A DNA stretch of 64,000 nt, taken from contig CAJJDN010000026.1 in NCBI GenBank assembly GCA_905182985.1, positions 313,684 to 377,683 of the forward strand. The letters are read 5' to 3'. This document shows, piece after piece, positions 36,237-48,688 of this stretch. Numbering within the stretch: the stretch's first letter is position 1; each line of letters opens with the position of its first letter. A program made the position numbers and the translations under genes. Source of the stretch: Paramecium sonneborni. Lineage: Eukaryota > Ciliophora > Oligohymenophorea > Peniculida > Parameciidae. The notes beneath the pieces are model-generated. The model had not been told where the DNA came from and made no database searches. It was given only the letters and a program-made list of their open reading frames with translations.

Positions 36237-37398
36237 TCATTTTCCCAAGCTTTTGATAACTTCGTTTGTGAATTGGTCTGTAGTGGCATTTCCACCTATA
36301 TCTTTAGTTTTAATCTAAAGTATATAAGATTGTTTACCTTCTTATCTTAAATAGTATGTTAAACAGATCGACAAATTTAATCAGCAAAATTAGGTAAACC
36401 AAGATGTCTTAGCAAAAGTGTGGATGAAACAAGCATAGCAGAAGGATTCACAACATTTTTACCTAGAATGTAAGATATGATTACCTGCTATATCTCTTCC
36501 TGTATGTCTACAACCTTAAGAAAAAAGAGCATGATCTCCGCCAATAGATGCTCCAGCAGCCATTCCTACTCCTCCAGTTATTCCAGCAACCACATTTTAA
36601 ACAATAGAGCCATATAAATTTGGCATAACCATTACATCAAATTATGTTGGATTCTTTACCAATTACATACAACAATTATCGATGATCATCTCTTCATATT
36701 TTATAAATGAATATCTTTATGCTACTTCTCTACATGCTTATAAGAATAATCCATCTACTAATTTCATTATATTAGCTTTATGAACAGCTGTAACCTTCTT
36801 TCTGCCACTAAGATGAGCGAATTCAAATGCATATTCAGCTATTCTTAAAGATGCTTATTTTGTGGTCACTTTTATTGATTCTACTACTCCTGGATATACT
36901 TCATGTTCTACTCCTGAATATTCACCTGTTATTTTCTATTAAATTGTTACCTTCAGTATTCTCTCTTATTACTACTATGTCTGTATTATTATGTCTTTAT
37001 GTAATCCCTTCTACTGAAAAAGCAAATGTAATATTTGAATACAAGTCTAAGTATTTATAGAACTTGTAATTGTCTGTATACTTTTAATTCTTTTCTGTCA
37101 TCACACCCAAAAGAATACATTCATTTTTTCTAAGTTACTTCTTTGAATCATCATTCTCAAAATTAAAATTGTCTAACACATCAAATTTTATTGGAACATG
37201 TAATGCTTCAAAAACAGTTCTTACGCTATCTATTAATTTCTATTTTTTAGTACTTGTTATTTCAGGACCTATACCTACTCCAGGAATTAATGTGACATTT
37301 TTCAAAGCTCCTTCTCCAGGCTTTTACAAATAGTTTTAAGACCAAGCACCTCTGAGTTAAGCATTTTAAACAAAAGCTGATCTTACACAATTTCTCAT
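36237..37398 (-). CDS. NAD-dependent isocitrate dehydrogenase subunit (363 aa)
   Basis: Mitochondrial TCA-cycle enzyme of the IDH/IPMDH family. Visible blocks: [12 protein letters not shown] near residue 43, [60 protein letters not shown] block ([13 protein letters not shown]), [18 protein letters not shown], and [16 protein letters not shown]. The nucleotide-site region reads [12 protein letters not shown] rather than the HGSAPDIAGKN of catalytic subunits, closer to regulatory subunits. The first ~20 residues ([16 protein letters not shown]) look like a mitochondrial presequence. Introns at 36926-36950, 36463-36484 and 36315-36337. Confidence 0.92.
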
Positions 37399-37558
37399 AA
37401 ATAAATTTTTATAAAAATATTTGAAATTATGATTATGTATATAAGAACCCCCATATCCTAGAATAATTCATATTATTATAAATTATTATTATATAATTTT
37501 ATTATTTATGTCATAATATAATTTATATATTATAACTCTATTAGTTAGTCATTTTAAT

Positions 37559-38693
<1,135 letters not shown>

Positions 38694-38771
38694 TTGAAGT
38701 TTCAGAATGAAAATTTATTAAACTAAAATAACAAATACATTTTAAACTTATTATTTTTCATTCACTTATAA

Positions 38772-39062
38772 TCATTATCCAAAAATAATGGCACCCTCAT
38801 CTTTTTCTAAATATTGCCTTCTCATTCTTCTGTATTCTTAATTAAATTTCTCTATTTAATCTCTAAATCTAAGATCATCAAAAATTTTATTTTGCTCCCT
38901 ACTGATAACAATTCTCTTTCTCTTATTAAACCCATAGTTTTTTCTAACTATATTCAAGTATCTATTAGCTTCTTTTCGTTCTTTCGTAATTTTTGCTTTT
39001 GCTTCAATTAATTTGTTTTTGCCCTATCATATTTCAAGCTCAACTTATGCCTTAAAGAACAT
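38772..39062 (-). CDS. Small basic helical protein (89 aa)
   Basis: MFFKAQ followed by a long Lys/Arg/Glu helix (GKNKLIEAKAKITKERKEAN) and a C-terminal helix ending KDEGAIIFGQ. One 21-nt intron (39024-39044) removes an in-frame TGA immediately after the sixth codon. Not recognised; the size and charge would fit a small ribosomal, mitochondrial or inner-membrane assembly factor but nothing specific is seen. Confidence 0.6.
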
Positions 39063-39695
39063 TAGTTATAATATATTATTGAGATTGCAATTATTGAAAT
39101 AAACAGATTTAGAAAATATTTTATTTCGGTTTATTTACAAATTATTTATTTAATTAATGCTGATATTAAATTAAAATTGCAAATTATTATTAAGTATTTA
39201 TAATACATGTTTTTTTTTATATTTTGATAAATAATGATAAAATCTAGGTTCTATTTAGTTGTGTTTTTCTATTTTAATTCTAAAATTATCATCTAAAAAT
39301 TATATTATCTTGTAATCCAATAATTTAAAACTTGATTCAACAACTTCCAATATATGATGAAGATGTTATCTTTATCATTTATATTGTAACACAAAAATAA
39401 ATCTTATTTATATTGTATTACAAAAATAAATCTTATTTTATTATTGGTGAAAAATAATAACTTTATGTATATTTAGTAAATCTATAAATCATGTATATAT
39501 GCTAAATTTATTTAAACTAGAATGATCTATCTTCAGGTTTTTTAAAAAGTAAATATTTTTTGGGCAAATTGTGAATTGAAAAAACAGCGAAAATAATTAT
39601 TTCTTATAAAACTAAAGATATATTGAATAAATTAATTATTGGTTTAGCTTTAAATTTATATTATTATTTTTATTCAGATAAGTCTGTAAACTCAA
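39063..39695. other. AT-rich divergent intergenic region
   Basis: About 630 bp between divergent start codons (39062 minus, 39696 plus). It contains two adjacent copies of a ~29-bp element (near 39389-39437: ATTGTA..ACAAAAATAAATCTTATTT). Otherwise low-complexity A/T. It lies mostly inside duplication B and recurs at 40261-40852. Confidence 0.5.
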
Positions 39696-40259
39696 ATGAA
39701 CTCAACATCAGTTGGAACAAGCATTAGAAATAATAGGGAATAAATGTCAAATATTACAATCAATAAACTTCTGCTTCCAAACAACATCATATTAAAGAAA
39801 TCTCATAACAATTCTTAAAGCCAACAAATTTTAGATTAACATTTAAATGAAAATGTTTTTTTTATTCCAAAAAAAAGTTTGAGAAGAGTTAAATATTCAG
39901 ATTAAAATAGTAAGTTAGAATTCTATCATTCATAGTATTGATTAGCTCAATAACTGGAAAATCACTATAATCCTAACTAATCGGTAAGTTTTTGCGTGAG
40001 AACAACATTCATTAATTTCATCGAATAAACTCTCGAAAATAAATTGCCATTAAAGAATTAGTATCAACATCCAAAGTTTATAATTTTATAAAAAAAGATG
40101 GAAATATAAATACAGAACCAAATTCAGATAAATAAAATCTCCCATTTAAGCCTTAGTTGAAATAATCTTAAGTTATTGATGATCAATATAAATTCACTTT
40201 TTATAGTCCTAAAACTGAAGAGAACAAACTTAGATTGCCAAAAGAATTCTAAATTCAAC
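39104..40259. repeat. Direct duplication B, left copy (1156 bp)
   Basis: Identical as read to 40261-41416, separated by one N. It contains the intergenic region and most of a small gene that is complete only in the right copy. Confidence 0.92.
39696..40259 (+). pseudogene. Truncated artefact copy of the 188-aa gene at 40853
   Basis: Identical to 40853-41416 but cut off at the N (40260) before its stop codon. It should be removed when the scaffold is collapsed; it is not evidence for a second gene. Confidence 0.85.
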
Positions 40260-40260
40260 N
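40260..40260. other. Single-N scaffold gap 2
   Basis: One N between the two identical copies of duplication B. Confidence 0.95.
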
Positions 40261-41416
40261 CAGATTTAGAAAATATTTTATTTCGGTTTATTTACAAATT
40301 ATTTATTTAATTAATGCTGATATTAAATTAAAATTGCAAATTATTATTAAGTATTTATAATACATGTTTTTTTTTATATTTTGATAAATAATGATAAAAT
40401 CTAGGTTCTATTTAGTTGTGTTTTTCTATTTTAATTCTAAAATTATCATCTAAAAATTATATTATCTTGTAATCCAATAATTTAAAACTTGATTCAACAA
40501 CTTCCAATATATGATGAAGATGTTATCTTTATCATTTATATTGTAACACAAAAATAAATCTTATTTATATTGTATTACAAAAATAAATCTTATTTTATTA
40601 TTGGTGAAAAATAATAACTTTATGTATATTTAGTAAATCTATAAATCATGTATATATGCTAAATTTATTTAAACTAGAATGATCTATCTTCAGGTTTTTT
40701 AAAAAGTAAATATTTTTTGGGCAAATTGTGAATTGAAAAAACAGCGAAAATAATTATTTCTTATAAAACTAAAGATATATTGAATAAATTAATTATTGGT
40801 TTAGCTTTAAATTTATATTATTATTTTTATTCAGATAAGTCTGTAAACTCAAATGAACTCAACATCAGTTGGAACAAGCATTAGAAATAATAGGGAATAA
40901 ATGTCAAATATTACAATCAATAAACTTCTGCTTCCAAACAACATCATATTAAAGAAATCTCATAACAATTCTTAAAGCCAACAAATTTTAGATTAACATT
41001 TAAATGAAAATGTTTTTTTTATTCCAAAAAAAAGTTTGAGAAGAGTTAAATATTCAGATTAAAATAGTAAGTTAGAATTCTATCATTCATAGTATTGATT
41101 AGCTCAATAACTGGAAAATCACTATAATCCTAACTAATCGGTAAGTTTTTGCGTGAGAACAACATTCATTAATTTCATCGAATAAACTCTCGAAAATAAA
41201 TTGCCATTAAAGAATTAGTATCAACATCCAAAGTTTATAATTTTATAAAAAAAGATGGAAATATAAATACAGAACCAAATTCAGATAAATAAAATCTCCC
41301 ATTTAAGCCTTAGTTGAAATAATCTTAAGTTATTGATGATCAATATAAATTCACTTTTTATAGTCCTAAAACTGAAGAGAACAAACTTAGATTGCCAAAA
41401 GAATTCTAAATTCAAC
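40261..41416. repeat. Direct duplication B, right copy (1156 bp)
   Basis: Second copy; sequence continues beyond 41416 into the intact 3' end of the 188-aa gene. Confidence 0.92.
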
Positions 41417-41445
41417 CTTGTAGCAAAAAGAAATATTTCATATGA
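40853..41445 (+). CDS. Basic Asn/Gln/Ser-rich protein, tandem paralogue 1 (188 aa)
   Basis: Unrecognised, disordered-looking protein beginning MNSTSVGTSIRNNREQ. One 26-nt intron at 41067-41092. Its C-terminus FTFYSPK...LRLPKEFQIQP followed by SKKKYFI closely matches the C-terminus of the next gene (FTFYKSPSRGLPKEFQITP, SRKMFF), so the two are tandem paralogues diverged except for this short motif. The motif may be a docking or targeting tail. No domain otherwise. Confidence 0.65.
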
Positions 41446-41508
41446 GTAAAGCAATGAATCTAATAATTATATTTAATAATTTTTTATTGTAAAATCTTTA
41501 AGAATCTC

Positions 41509-42031
41509 ATGTCTGTAAAAAAAATAACATCTCCTTAAAGTAGTAAATGCAATTCAACTAATCGAGGTCATGAAATAAGAACAATTTAAAAATTAGAATG
41601 TTTTACAAGTACAAATGCCAAAATAAATAAGGTATTCAACTCTAAGGGTTATTAGTTATTAGTGCAGCAAACATCAGTTAACTTATGCTACGGATCAATT
41701 TTAATTCAATAGCTTAACAAATAAATAATTGATAAAAATTAGACATAATCATGACAGAGAACAAATAATTAATTAATTACTTGAAGAGAACATAAAATTG
41801 AAAGAACAAAATGATCAAAAAAATAAATTAATAGAAATGTTAATAGATGAAAGAACAGATGCCAAAAGAGTTACTAGCCTACATATTCCTCATGAAAGAG
41901 ATATTTAACAGTCAAAAACAAATTTTAGACTTTTGAGTCCAAATCATATGGAATTTACATTTTATAAAAGTCCTAGTAGAGGCTTACCTAAAGAATTCTA
42001 AATAACTCCTTCTAGGAAAATGTTTTTTTGA
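41509..42031 (+). CDS. Tandem paralogue 2 with short coiled coil (163 aa)
   Basis: Starts MSVKKITSPQSSKC; the middle has a coiled coil (REQIINQLLEENIKLKEQND) and the end carries the FTFYKSPSRGLPKEFQITP motif shared with the upstream gene. One 31-nt intron at 41632-41662 restores the frame. The 63-bp gap to the upstream stop holds no other gene. Function unknown. Confidence 0.6.
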
Positions 42032-42322
42032 AAAATAATAAATACTGATATTTTCATAAATATTTGCTCTATTATTATGCAAATTTAATAAAATATCATC
42101 ATCAGCCTTTATTTAATATTTAATAAGAACTAATGCATTTTAAACACAACTAAATCAGTAATTAATTAAGTTAGTTATAAATAAAATTGATTAATATTAA
42201 AAATGCTTATTTTTTATTAAATAATTAATTATTAAATATACAAACTCTTAAAATTTTAACTAAAAAAACTAAGTTCTCTAAATATTAGACAAAATAATAA
42301 AATTTTCAAACTAATTTTTTAG

Positions 42323-44490
42323 ATGGAAAAGGATTCGGAAACAAAAAAGTTGATACTTTTAAGTGAATAACAAAATGCATAATGTAATTCTTCGACTGAT
42401 GGAAAATTGGAAGAAATAGATTCATTTTGGAACTACAATCTTAAGTAAATTGGCTCTGTAAATTTGGAAGATTTATTTTAAATCTAAGCAGAGGACAATA
42501 GTACATTAGAATAAATCAATTCAAAACTAAAATTATTGTTAAAACCAAAAATTGAAATTGTAAAATTTAACTTCATCAATAGTTTTTAAAAGTGAATCGT
42601 AGAAACGTTAAACTTATTAGATATCCAAAAGTTTAATGGAACTCAGATGTAAATAATGAAAAGAAGATGGGCAAATAATTATTATTTTCAGAATAATAGA
42701 TTGGAAATCAAAAAAATGAAAATATTATTCACAATATTGCGCCCTAATTAATACATTAATATACAAATTATTTAAAAATAGATCAAAACATAAAAGTAAT
42801 GAGTGTGTCTAAAATAGAGATAAGAAACCTAAGATTTAAATTTTAAGTACAATTTTACTTCAGAATTACGAGAATAATTTAAAAATGACATTCTTAAAGT
42901 AAATTAAGAAGTGTGGAGATCTTAAGATGGAGTCAAAGAAATGATTATCTTAAATTAGAAATATGCTCTGAATCATATGGACATTAGTAAGATTATTTTT
43001 ATTAAATTCTAGTTCAAATTTATTCTTAATTTTTATATTTAATTGAAAAATAAAATATTTCAAAATTAACATTGGATGAAATATCTGAATATCTCAAAAA
43101 TTAAATAATAAAAAAAAAGGAAAATCTATAAATAAACTTAAGTTCATTGATTCAGATCTATTTATAATTATAAAACAAACAATTTTCTGAAGTTAAGTAA
43201 ACGATATTTTAAAAATTAAATCTTATGAAATAATTTGATTTAAATGCAATTTAGAATCTTTCGTTTAAATCTTTTAAAACTAATGAATACATCTAAAAAG
43301 ATTTTGCATTTATTTGCAATTCATGTTCATAATATAAAAATTAATGTAAATGTTAATTTATGAATTAATTGGGTTAAATTAAAAATTTCTTAGAATTTTG
43401 CTATATTTTAAATTATAAAGGAAACACAAAGAGATTTTAATGGTGTTATGATTTACTAAAAGCCAATGCTTAAAATACATGCGGATAGAACTGTTATAAA
43501 AATCAAAATAACTTTGATATTTTAAAAAAGCAACCTAATTTATATTAGTCGATAGAAGAAGATGAAAAAATTTTAATTGATAGAGATCCATGCTTATTAG
43601 CTCAAATGTATAAAAAGGATTGTTTATAATTTTTTAAGCAATGTAAATATCGATATAAGGAGATAAAAGAATAATATTTATAAGCAATCAAACAAATATA
43701 GGAAAAACAAGATTAATAAGCTCTTGTCAACTATCCATATAATAATGCAAATTTATATATTCCATGTTGTCATTAATAAGATTTTAAATGTGAGAATTGT
43801 AATTGTGACTAATTTTGTTCAAAATACTGTGATTGTTAACAAGATTGGTGTTAAAAAAAACTAAAAGGATGTGCTTGTAAAGATAGATGTTCTATAGATA
43901 GTAAATGTTCTTGTAGAAGAGAAAATGTGGAATGTGATCCTTTGGTTTGCAAATGTTGTAGCATCGATTCTTATTTAATTTGTTCGAATATCTAGATTTT
44001 AATTAAGAATGTTAAGCCTACTTTATTAGGAAGATCAGGAGTTTGTAATGGACTTGGAGTATTTGCTAGAAATTACATTATGAAGGAGGAATTAATAACA
44101 CAGTATATTGGAGAAGTTCTAATTGAGGATGAAGGCGAAATTCGAGATAAATTTGATGATACATTTAGTTTTTATAATTATTAATTGAATGAAGAAAAAT
44201 ATTCATTGGAAAGTCGATTTTGTGGAAATGAAAGCAGATTTATTAATCATAATAGTAAGAATTTAACGAATTGTTATATTCAATAAATATTTTCTTCAGG
44301 TACAAATATAATTTAAATTTCAGGGAAATTTCACTTAGCTATATTTGCTCTTAAGGATATAGAGCCTGAATAAGAGATACTTTTGAACTATAATGAAGGT
44401 GATCAAATAAACAAAGATCTAAACAATTGGGTCGATATGAATTCCTAATATTGGAATTATAAATTTACTGCTTGTATAGGAAAAAAATGA
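42323..44490 (+). CDS. E(z)/EZH2-type SET-domain histone methyltransferase (685 aa)
   Basis: Catalytic subunit of a Polycomb PRC2-like complex, expected in the nucleus to methylate H3K27 (and, in Paramecium Ezl1, H3K9). A long helical N-terminal region with a cysteine cluster precedes a CXC domain: IPCCHQQDFKCENCNCD, FCSKYCDCQQDWCQ, GCACKDRCSIDSKCSC. The SET domain begins LLGRSGVCNGLGVFARNY, continues EELITQYIGEV, RFINHNSKNLTNCY (AdoMet pocket) and ends EILLNYNEGD with the catalytic-site Tyr. Introns at 42581-42601, 42796-42817, 42847-42863, 42987-43012 and 44300-44323; with these the total is exactly 686 codons. The 17-nt intron is the least certain. Confidence 0.92.
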
Positions 44491-44596
44491 TCTATATTTT
44501 TTTATAATAATTAAAAGTAACATCAATTCAAAATAATTTTACTATTTCATCTTTATTGAAGAATAGAGAACTTTTCATAAGCTGACAAATATTTTC

Positions 44597-45697
44597 TCAA
44601 ATGAATTAGAGAGTTATTGCACACAAAAAGTAACTAAAATTATTATTCATAATTATTACTTAATATTTTTTAATTAAAACTTGAATCAGTTAGAGTAACC
44701 TTTGTGCTAAGTTTTCCTGTTTAAAATGATAGAGATTTACTACTAAGTGTACAATATCTTCATATTTTTTTTCTTGTTCAAGTAGACTTGATTCTTTCAT
44801 ATTACAAAACTCTATAATAGTCTTCAAGTTAACTTTTTTAAGAGCTTAATAATCTTCTTATTCATTAGGTACATATCCATAACAAATATTTTTATTCAGC
44901 TAAAATATCATTTGTTTTAGTTTTGTAAGTCCATCTGAGAAAACGAGCAGCGCATCTTTATAATATTATTCTAAAATTTGTTATTAACAATGTTTACATG
45001 AACAATTTAGGTTAACTTAATAAACTGGACTGGAAAACTCACTTTTTGTTAAAATATGATATTGATATTGAATTTAAGGGTCCTCAATATTGATGAGAAA
45101 TTTCTTCTACGATACTCCATCCCTATTTTTCATTTGAATTCTTCTTTAAAATTGACCCATCGTAAATTATGATCCAGCAATGTATATTTGGAAGTTCTAT
45201 GGATTTGCACATTGAAAGCATATTTTTCTATGGTTCCATACATCGAATGAATGTTTATTTGTTACTCTGTTAGGCCCTGATTCCCAAAATACTTTTTGAA
45301 CTTTATCATAATGAGAAATGAAATATTTGTATTCAAGTTCATGATAAGCTACCTCAGCTATCCAAATATCATGCTAAACATAAAGCTAAATTATACCTAG
45401 GTCCAAATCATTCTAATCGCCTGCTCAGGATTCCATTGTCCTAAAAATCTTGATTTACCTGAAATATATAGGGCCTATCCAAATTCAGCCTTATAATGGA
45501 TTTATAATTGGATCATTTTTACTATTAATTAATAATTACAAAGGATTTATTTGAGAAGGTTATGATGCTAATAATAATACGCAAATTTTACACTAGTAAT
45601 TTTTAATAAAAATGATATAGTATGTAATATAATAAATTAATCTAAAAATTGTATAATCTCCAACATCAAAACTGTAAAATCTGGTTAGATATTTCAT
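44597..45697 (-). CDS. Hypothetical protein with Cys pairs (344 aa)
   Basis: Begins MKYLTRFY. Introns at 45643-45673 and 45424-45458 are needed to combine three frames into 345 codons. Features: IWIAEVAYHELEYKYFISHY and a C-rich stretch (KICFQCANP, then ~100 residues later LNCSCKHC), a layout loosely like the end of SET-MYND (SMYD) proteins (N-C-S-C-x-x-C after the core), but no full SET core is seen. I leave it unassigned. The exact end of the last exon is uncertain: an intron-like segment sits just before the C-terminus. Confidence 0.55.
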
Positions 45698-45773
45698 TTG
45701 GATAATTTTAGAATTTGATAACAGAAAAATGAGGGAATATCAATTTAAATAATTTATAATTAATTTAATATAT

Positions 45774-46613
45774 TCAGGATGGCTGAGATACTTTTACTTT
45801 TTTTAAATTGTTCTTAATTTATTAGATGATCTCTAATAAACATATTTCCATAAGCTTTTATAAATAATTATAAATCTATAATTTTGTTTGTTTGTCTATT
45901 CTCGAACTTCTTTCTATAATCAATTCATTTAAGGAGAATGCGCTTTTAAAAAACATCTGTAACCAGTACAATAAATCATCATTAACCTTACTTTTTTGTT
46001 TTAAGTAATCCTTATAAACAAGCATGAATTGTTCCTTCAACTCTTAAGATAACGATCCTATTTCTGCCTCTGGTGTAAATTTATATAAAACTGTCATCTA
46101 TAGATATTAATATGACACACTTTATCAATTGCAGCAACAGCATTTTTGAATAGAGCTGCCTTGTATTTATGCTCCGGTTCTGAAATAAATATTTTTGGTT
46201 TAAACATTACATATTATGTAATAAGTCCTCCCTTTACAAGTAATATATTCCATCTTTTGATTAAAAAACTCACCTACAATATTTTTATTACTCACCTTAT
46301 TTTCTAATTTATCAATATGATGAATTTATTCAAGAGATTCATTTAGAGTAATTTTACAATCATTTAATCTATAAGGATTCATTTAGCATTAATCTAAACA
46401 TTATTAACATTTATCTAAAAATTTTTCTATATTCTTGTTAACTTTTCCAAGAGAAGTTAGAAGTATTATTGTTTTTGTGTAACACTCTGCTTATTCAAAA
46501 TGAGAATTTGAATGTAAACCTTTACGAAAAAGGATGAGAGCGTTACCTAATGTAATGTTATTACTTGTCTCTTCCTATAATTCAATCAATAATTGATCAA
46601 TTTTTTAAATCAT
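45774..46613 (-). CDS. Helical hypothetical protein (261 aa)
   Basis: Starts MIQKIDQLLIELQEET, with helical repeats including NALILFRKGLHSNSHFEQAE, which resembles a TPR/MIT-like helical hairpin, and HKYKAALFKNAVAAIDK. Introns at 46180-46210 and 46098-46120. C-terminus QPS before TGA at 45774. The following gene on the same strand starts 76 bp on. The first three quarters also occur in the artefact copy at 47166-47819. Confidence 0.62.
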
Positions 46614-47164
46614 AATTTAATAATCTCATTTTAATATTTTAATGGAAACCTAATCAATATTTTTTAATCTAAAAAGACATTCCTTGTGATTTTCATGTAA
46701 TTTTTTTATTTATTCTAATAATTTTATTCAAATATGTTTTTACTTGAGAAATATTGTTTTAATTTATAAAATTTAAGAATAATTTATTACATAAATTTAT
46801 TATATTTAAAATTTCTAAAAGAATTAAAATGTGCATACGGAAGAACATATTATTAAAAAAAAATGAAAGATTTTTTTGTAAATTTAATTTTTTTTTTAAA
46901 TTATATTGAAGCATAAATGATTTTAGAAACATTTTTAAAAAGTGGAATTTTATATATAGAGATAGAAATTGACTTAATTATTCTTAAAAATAGTGAGATA
47001 TTGAATTAACATTCAATTAAAATAATTCGAGTGAAAATTTTGAATTGATATTGTGTTTAGTTTTTTTATTAATAATGCTAATGGTTGAGAATATATAATA
47101 GCATTGATTTTAAAGTTCATAATTAATAATATAAAAACGAAAAATGGATATCAGATTAAGACAG
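45960..47164. repeat. Direct duplication C, left copy (1205 bp)
   Basis: Identical as read to 47166-48370, separated by one N. Contains most of the 261-aa gene, a 530-bp intergenic region and the first seven codons of the small gene completed at 48350. Confidence 0.92.
46614..47143. other. AT-rich divergent intergenic region
   Basis: 530 bp between divergent start codons, repeated at 47820-48349 by the assembly duplication. Long T and A runs; no conserved element recognised. Confidence 0.5.
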
Positions 47165-47165
47165 N
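47165..47165. other. Single-N scaffold gap 3
   Basis: One N between the two identical copies of duplication C. Confidence 0.95.
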
Positions 47166-47819
47166 TAACCAGTACAATAAATCATCATTAACCTTACTTT
47201 TTTGTTTTAAGTAATCCTTATAAACAAGCATGAATTGTTCCTTCAACTCTTAAGATAACGATCCTATTTCTGCCTCTGGTGTAAATTTATATAAAACTGT
47301 CATCTATAGATATTAATATGACACACTTTATCAATTGCAGCAACAGCATTTTTGAATAGAGCTGCCTTGTATTTATGCTCCGGTTCTGAAATAAATATTT
47401 TTGGTTTAAACATTACATATTATGTAATAAGTCCTCCCTTTACAAGTAATATATTCCATCTTTTGATTAAAAAACTCACCTACAATATTTTTATTACTCA
47501 CCTTATTTTCTAATTTATCAATATGATGAATTTATTCAAGAGATTCATTTAGAGTAATTTTACAATCATTTAATCTATAAGGATTCATTTAGCATTAATC
47601 TAAACATTATTAACATTTATCTAAAAATTTTTCTATATTCTTGTTAACTTTTCCAAGAGAAGTTAGAAGTATTATTGTTTTTGTGTAACACTCTGCTTAT
47701 TCAAAATGAGAATTTGAATGTAAACCTTTACGAAAAAGGATGAGAGCGTTACCTAATGTAATGTTATTACTTGTCTCTTCCTATAATTCAATCAATAATT
47801 GATCAATTTTTTAAATCAT
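47166..47819 (-). pseudogene. Truncated artefact copy of the 261-aa gene
   Basis: Same sequence as 45960-46613, starting at ATG 47819 but cut by the N before its C-terminal quarter. Assembly artefact, not a second gene. Confidence 0.85.
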
Positions 47820-48370
47820 AATTTAATAATCTCATTTTAATATTTTAATGGAAACCTAATCAATATTTTTTAATCTAAAAAGACATTCCTTGTGATTTTC
47901 ATGTAATTTTTTTATTTATTCTAATAATTTTATTCAAATATGTTTTTACTTGAGAAATATTGTTTTAATTTATAAAATTTAAGAATAATTTATTACATAA
48001 ATTTATTATATTTAAAATTTCTAAAAGAATTAAAATGTGCATACGGAAGAACATATTATTAAAAAAAAATGAAAGATTTTTTTGTAAATTTAATTTTTTT
48101 TTTAAATTATATTGAAGCATAAATGATTTTAGAAACATTTTTAAAAAGTGGAATTTTATATATAGAGATAGAAATTGACTTAATTATTCTTAAAAATAGT
48201 GAGATATTGAATTAACATTCAATTAAAATAATTCGAGTGAAAATTTTGAATTGATATTGTGTTTAGTTTTTTTATTAATAATGCTAATGGTTGAGAATAT
48301 ATAATAGCATTGATTTTAAAGTTCATAATTAATAATATAAAAACGAAAAATGGATATCAGATTAAGACAG
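47166..48370. repeat. Direct duplication C, right copy (1205 bp)
   Basis: Second copy; beyond 48370 the small plus-strand gene is completed. Confidence 0.92.
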
Positions 48371-48584
48371 CAATCAGCAATGACCTATCAAGAATACTTA
48401 AACTATTATAATAAGGAGCCAGATTCTCCCCATATAAAGTAATAATATTATTTAAAAGTTAAGGCCCAAGGATAGTCCAGTAGAACCTTTATCAGATTTA
48501 GAATTGAGTCCTGTTTAGGAGAAATATCGAAAAAAGTTAACAGTGTAGAGCTGTAAAGTTATCAATATTAATTCAAAACTATGA
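48350..48584 (+). CDS. Small hypothetical protein (69 aa)
   Basis: MDIRLRQQSAMTYQEYLNYY, then an acidic Pro/Ser segment (KPKDSPVEPLSDLELSPV) and a basic end. A 25-nt intron at 48439-48463 is needed to avoid early TGA. Its first 21 nt also appear at 47144-47164 before the N. The composition suggests a short regulatory or adaptor peptide; no family recognised. Confidence 0.55.
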
Positions 48585-48688
48585 TTATCAACTTTAAATA
48601 GTAAAATATGTTCAGCTAAAAAAAATATTTTTTTAAGATATGTAAAATATATTTGTGCTTAATAATAAGAAACTTAAACTTATTTCTT

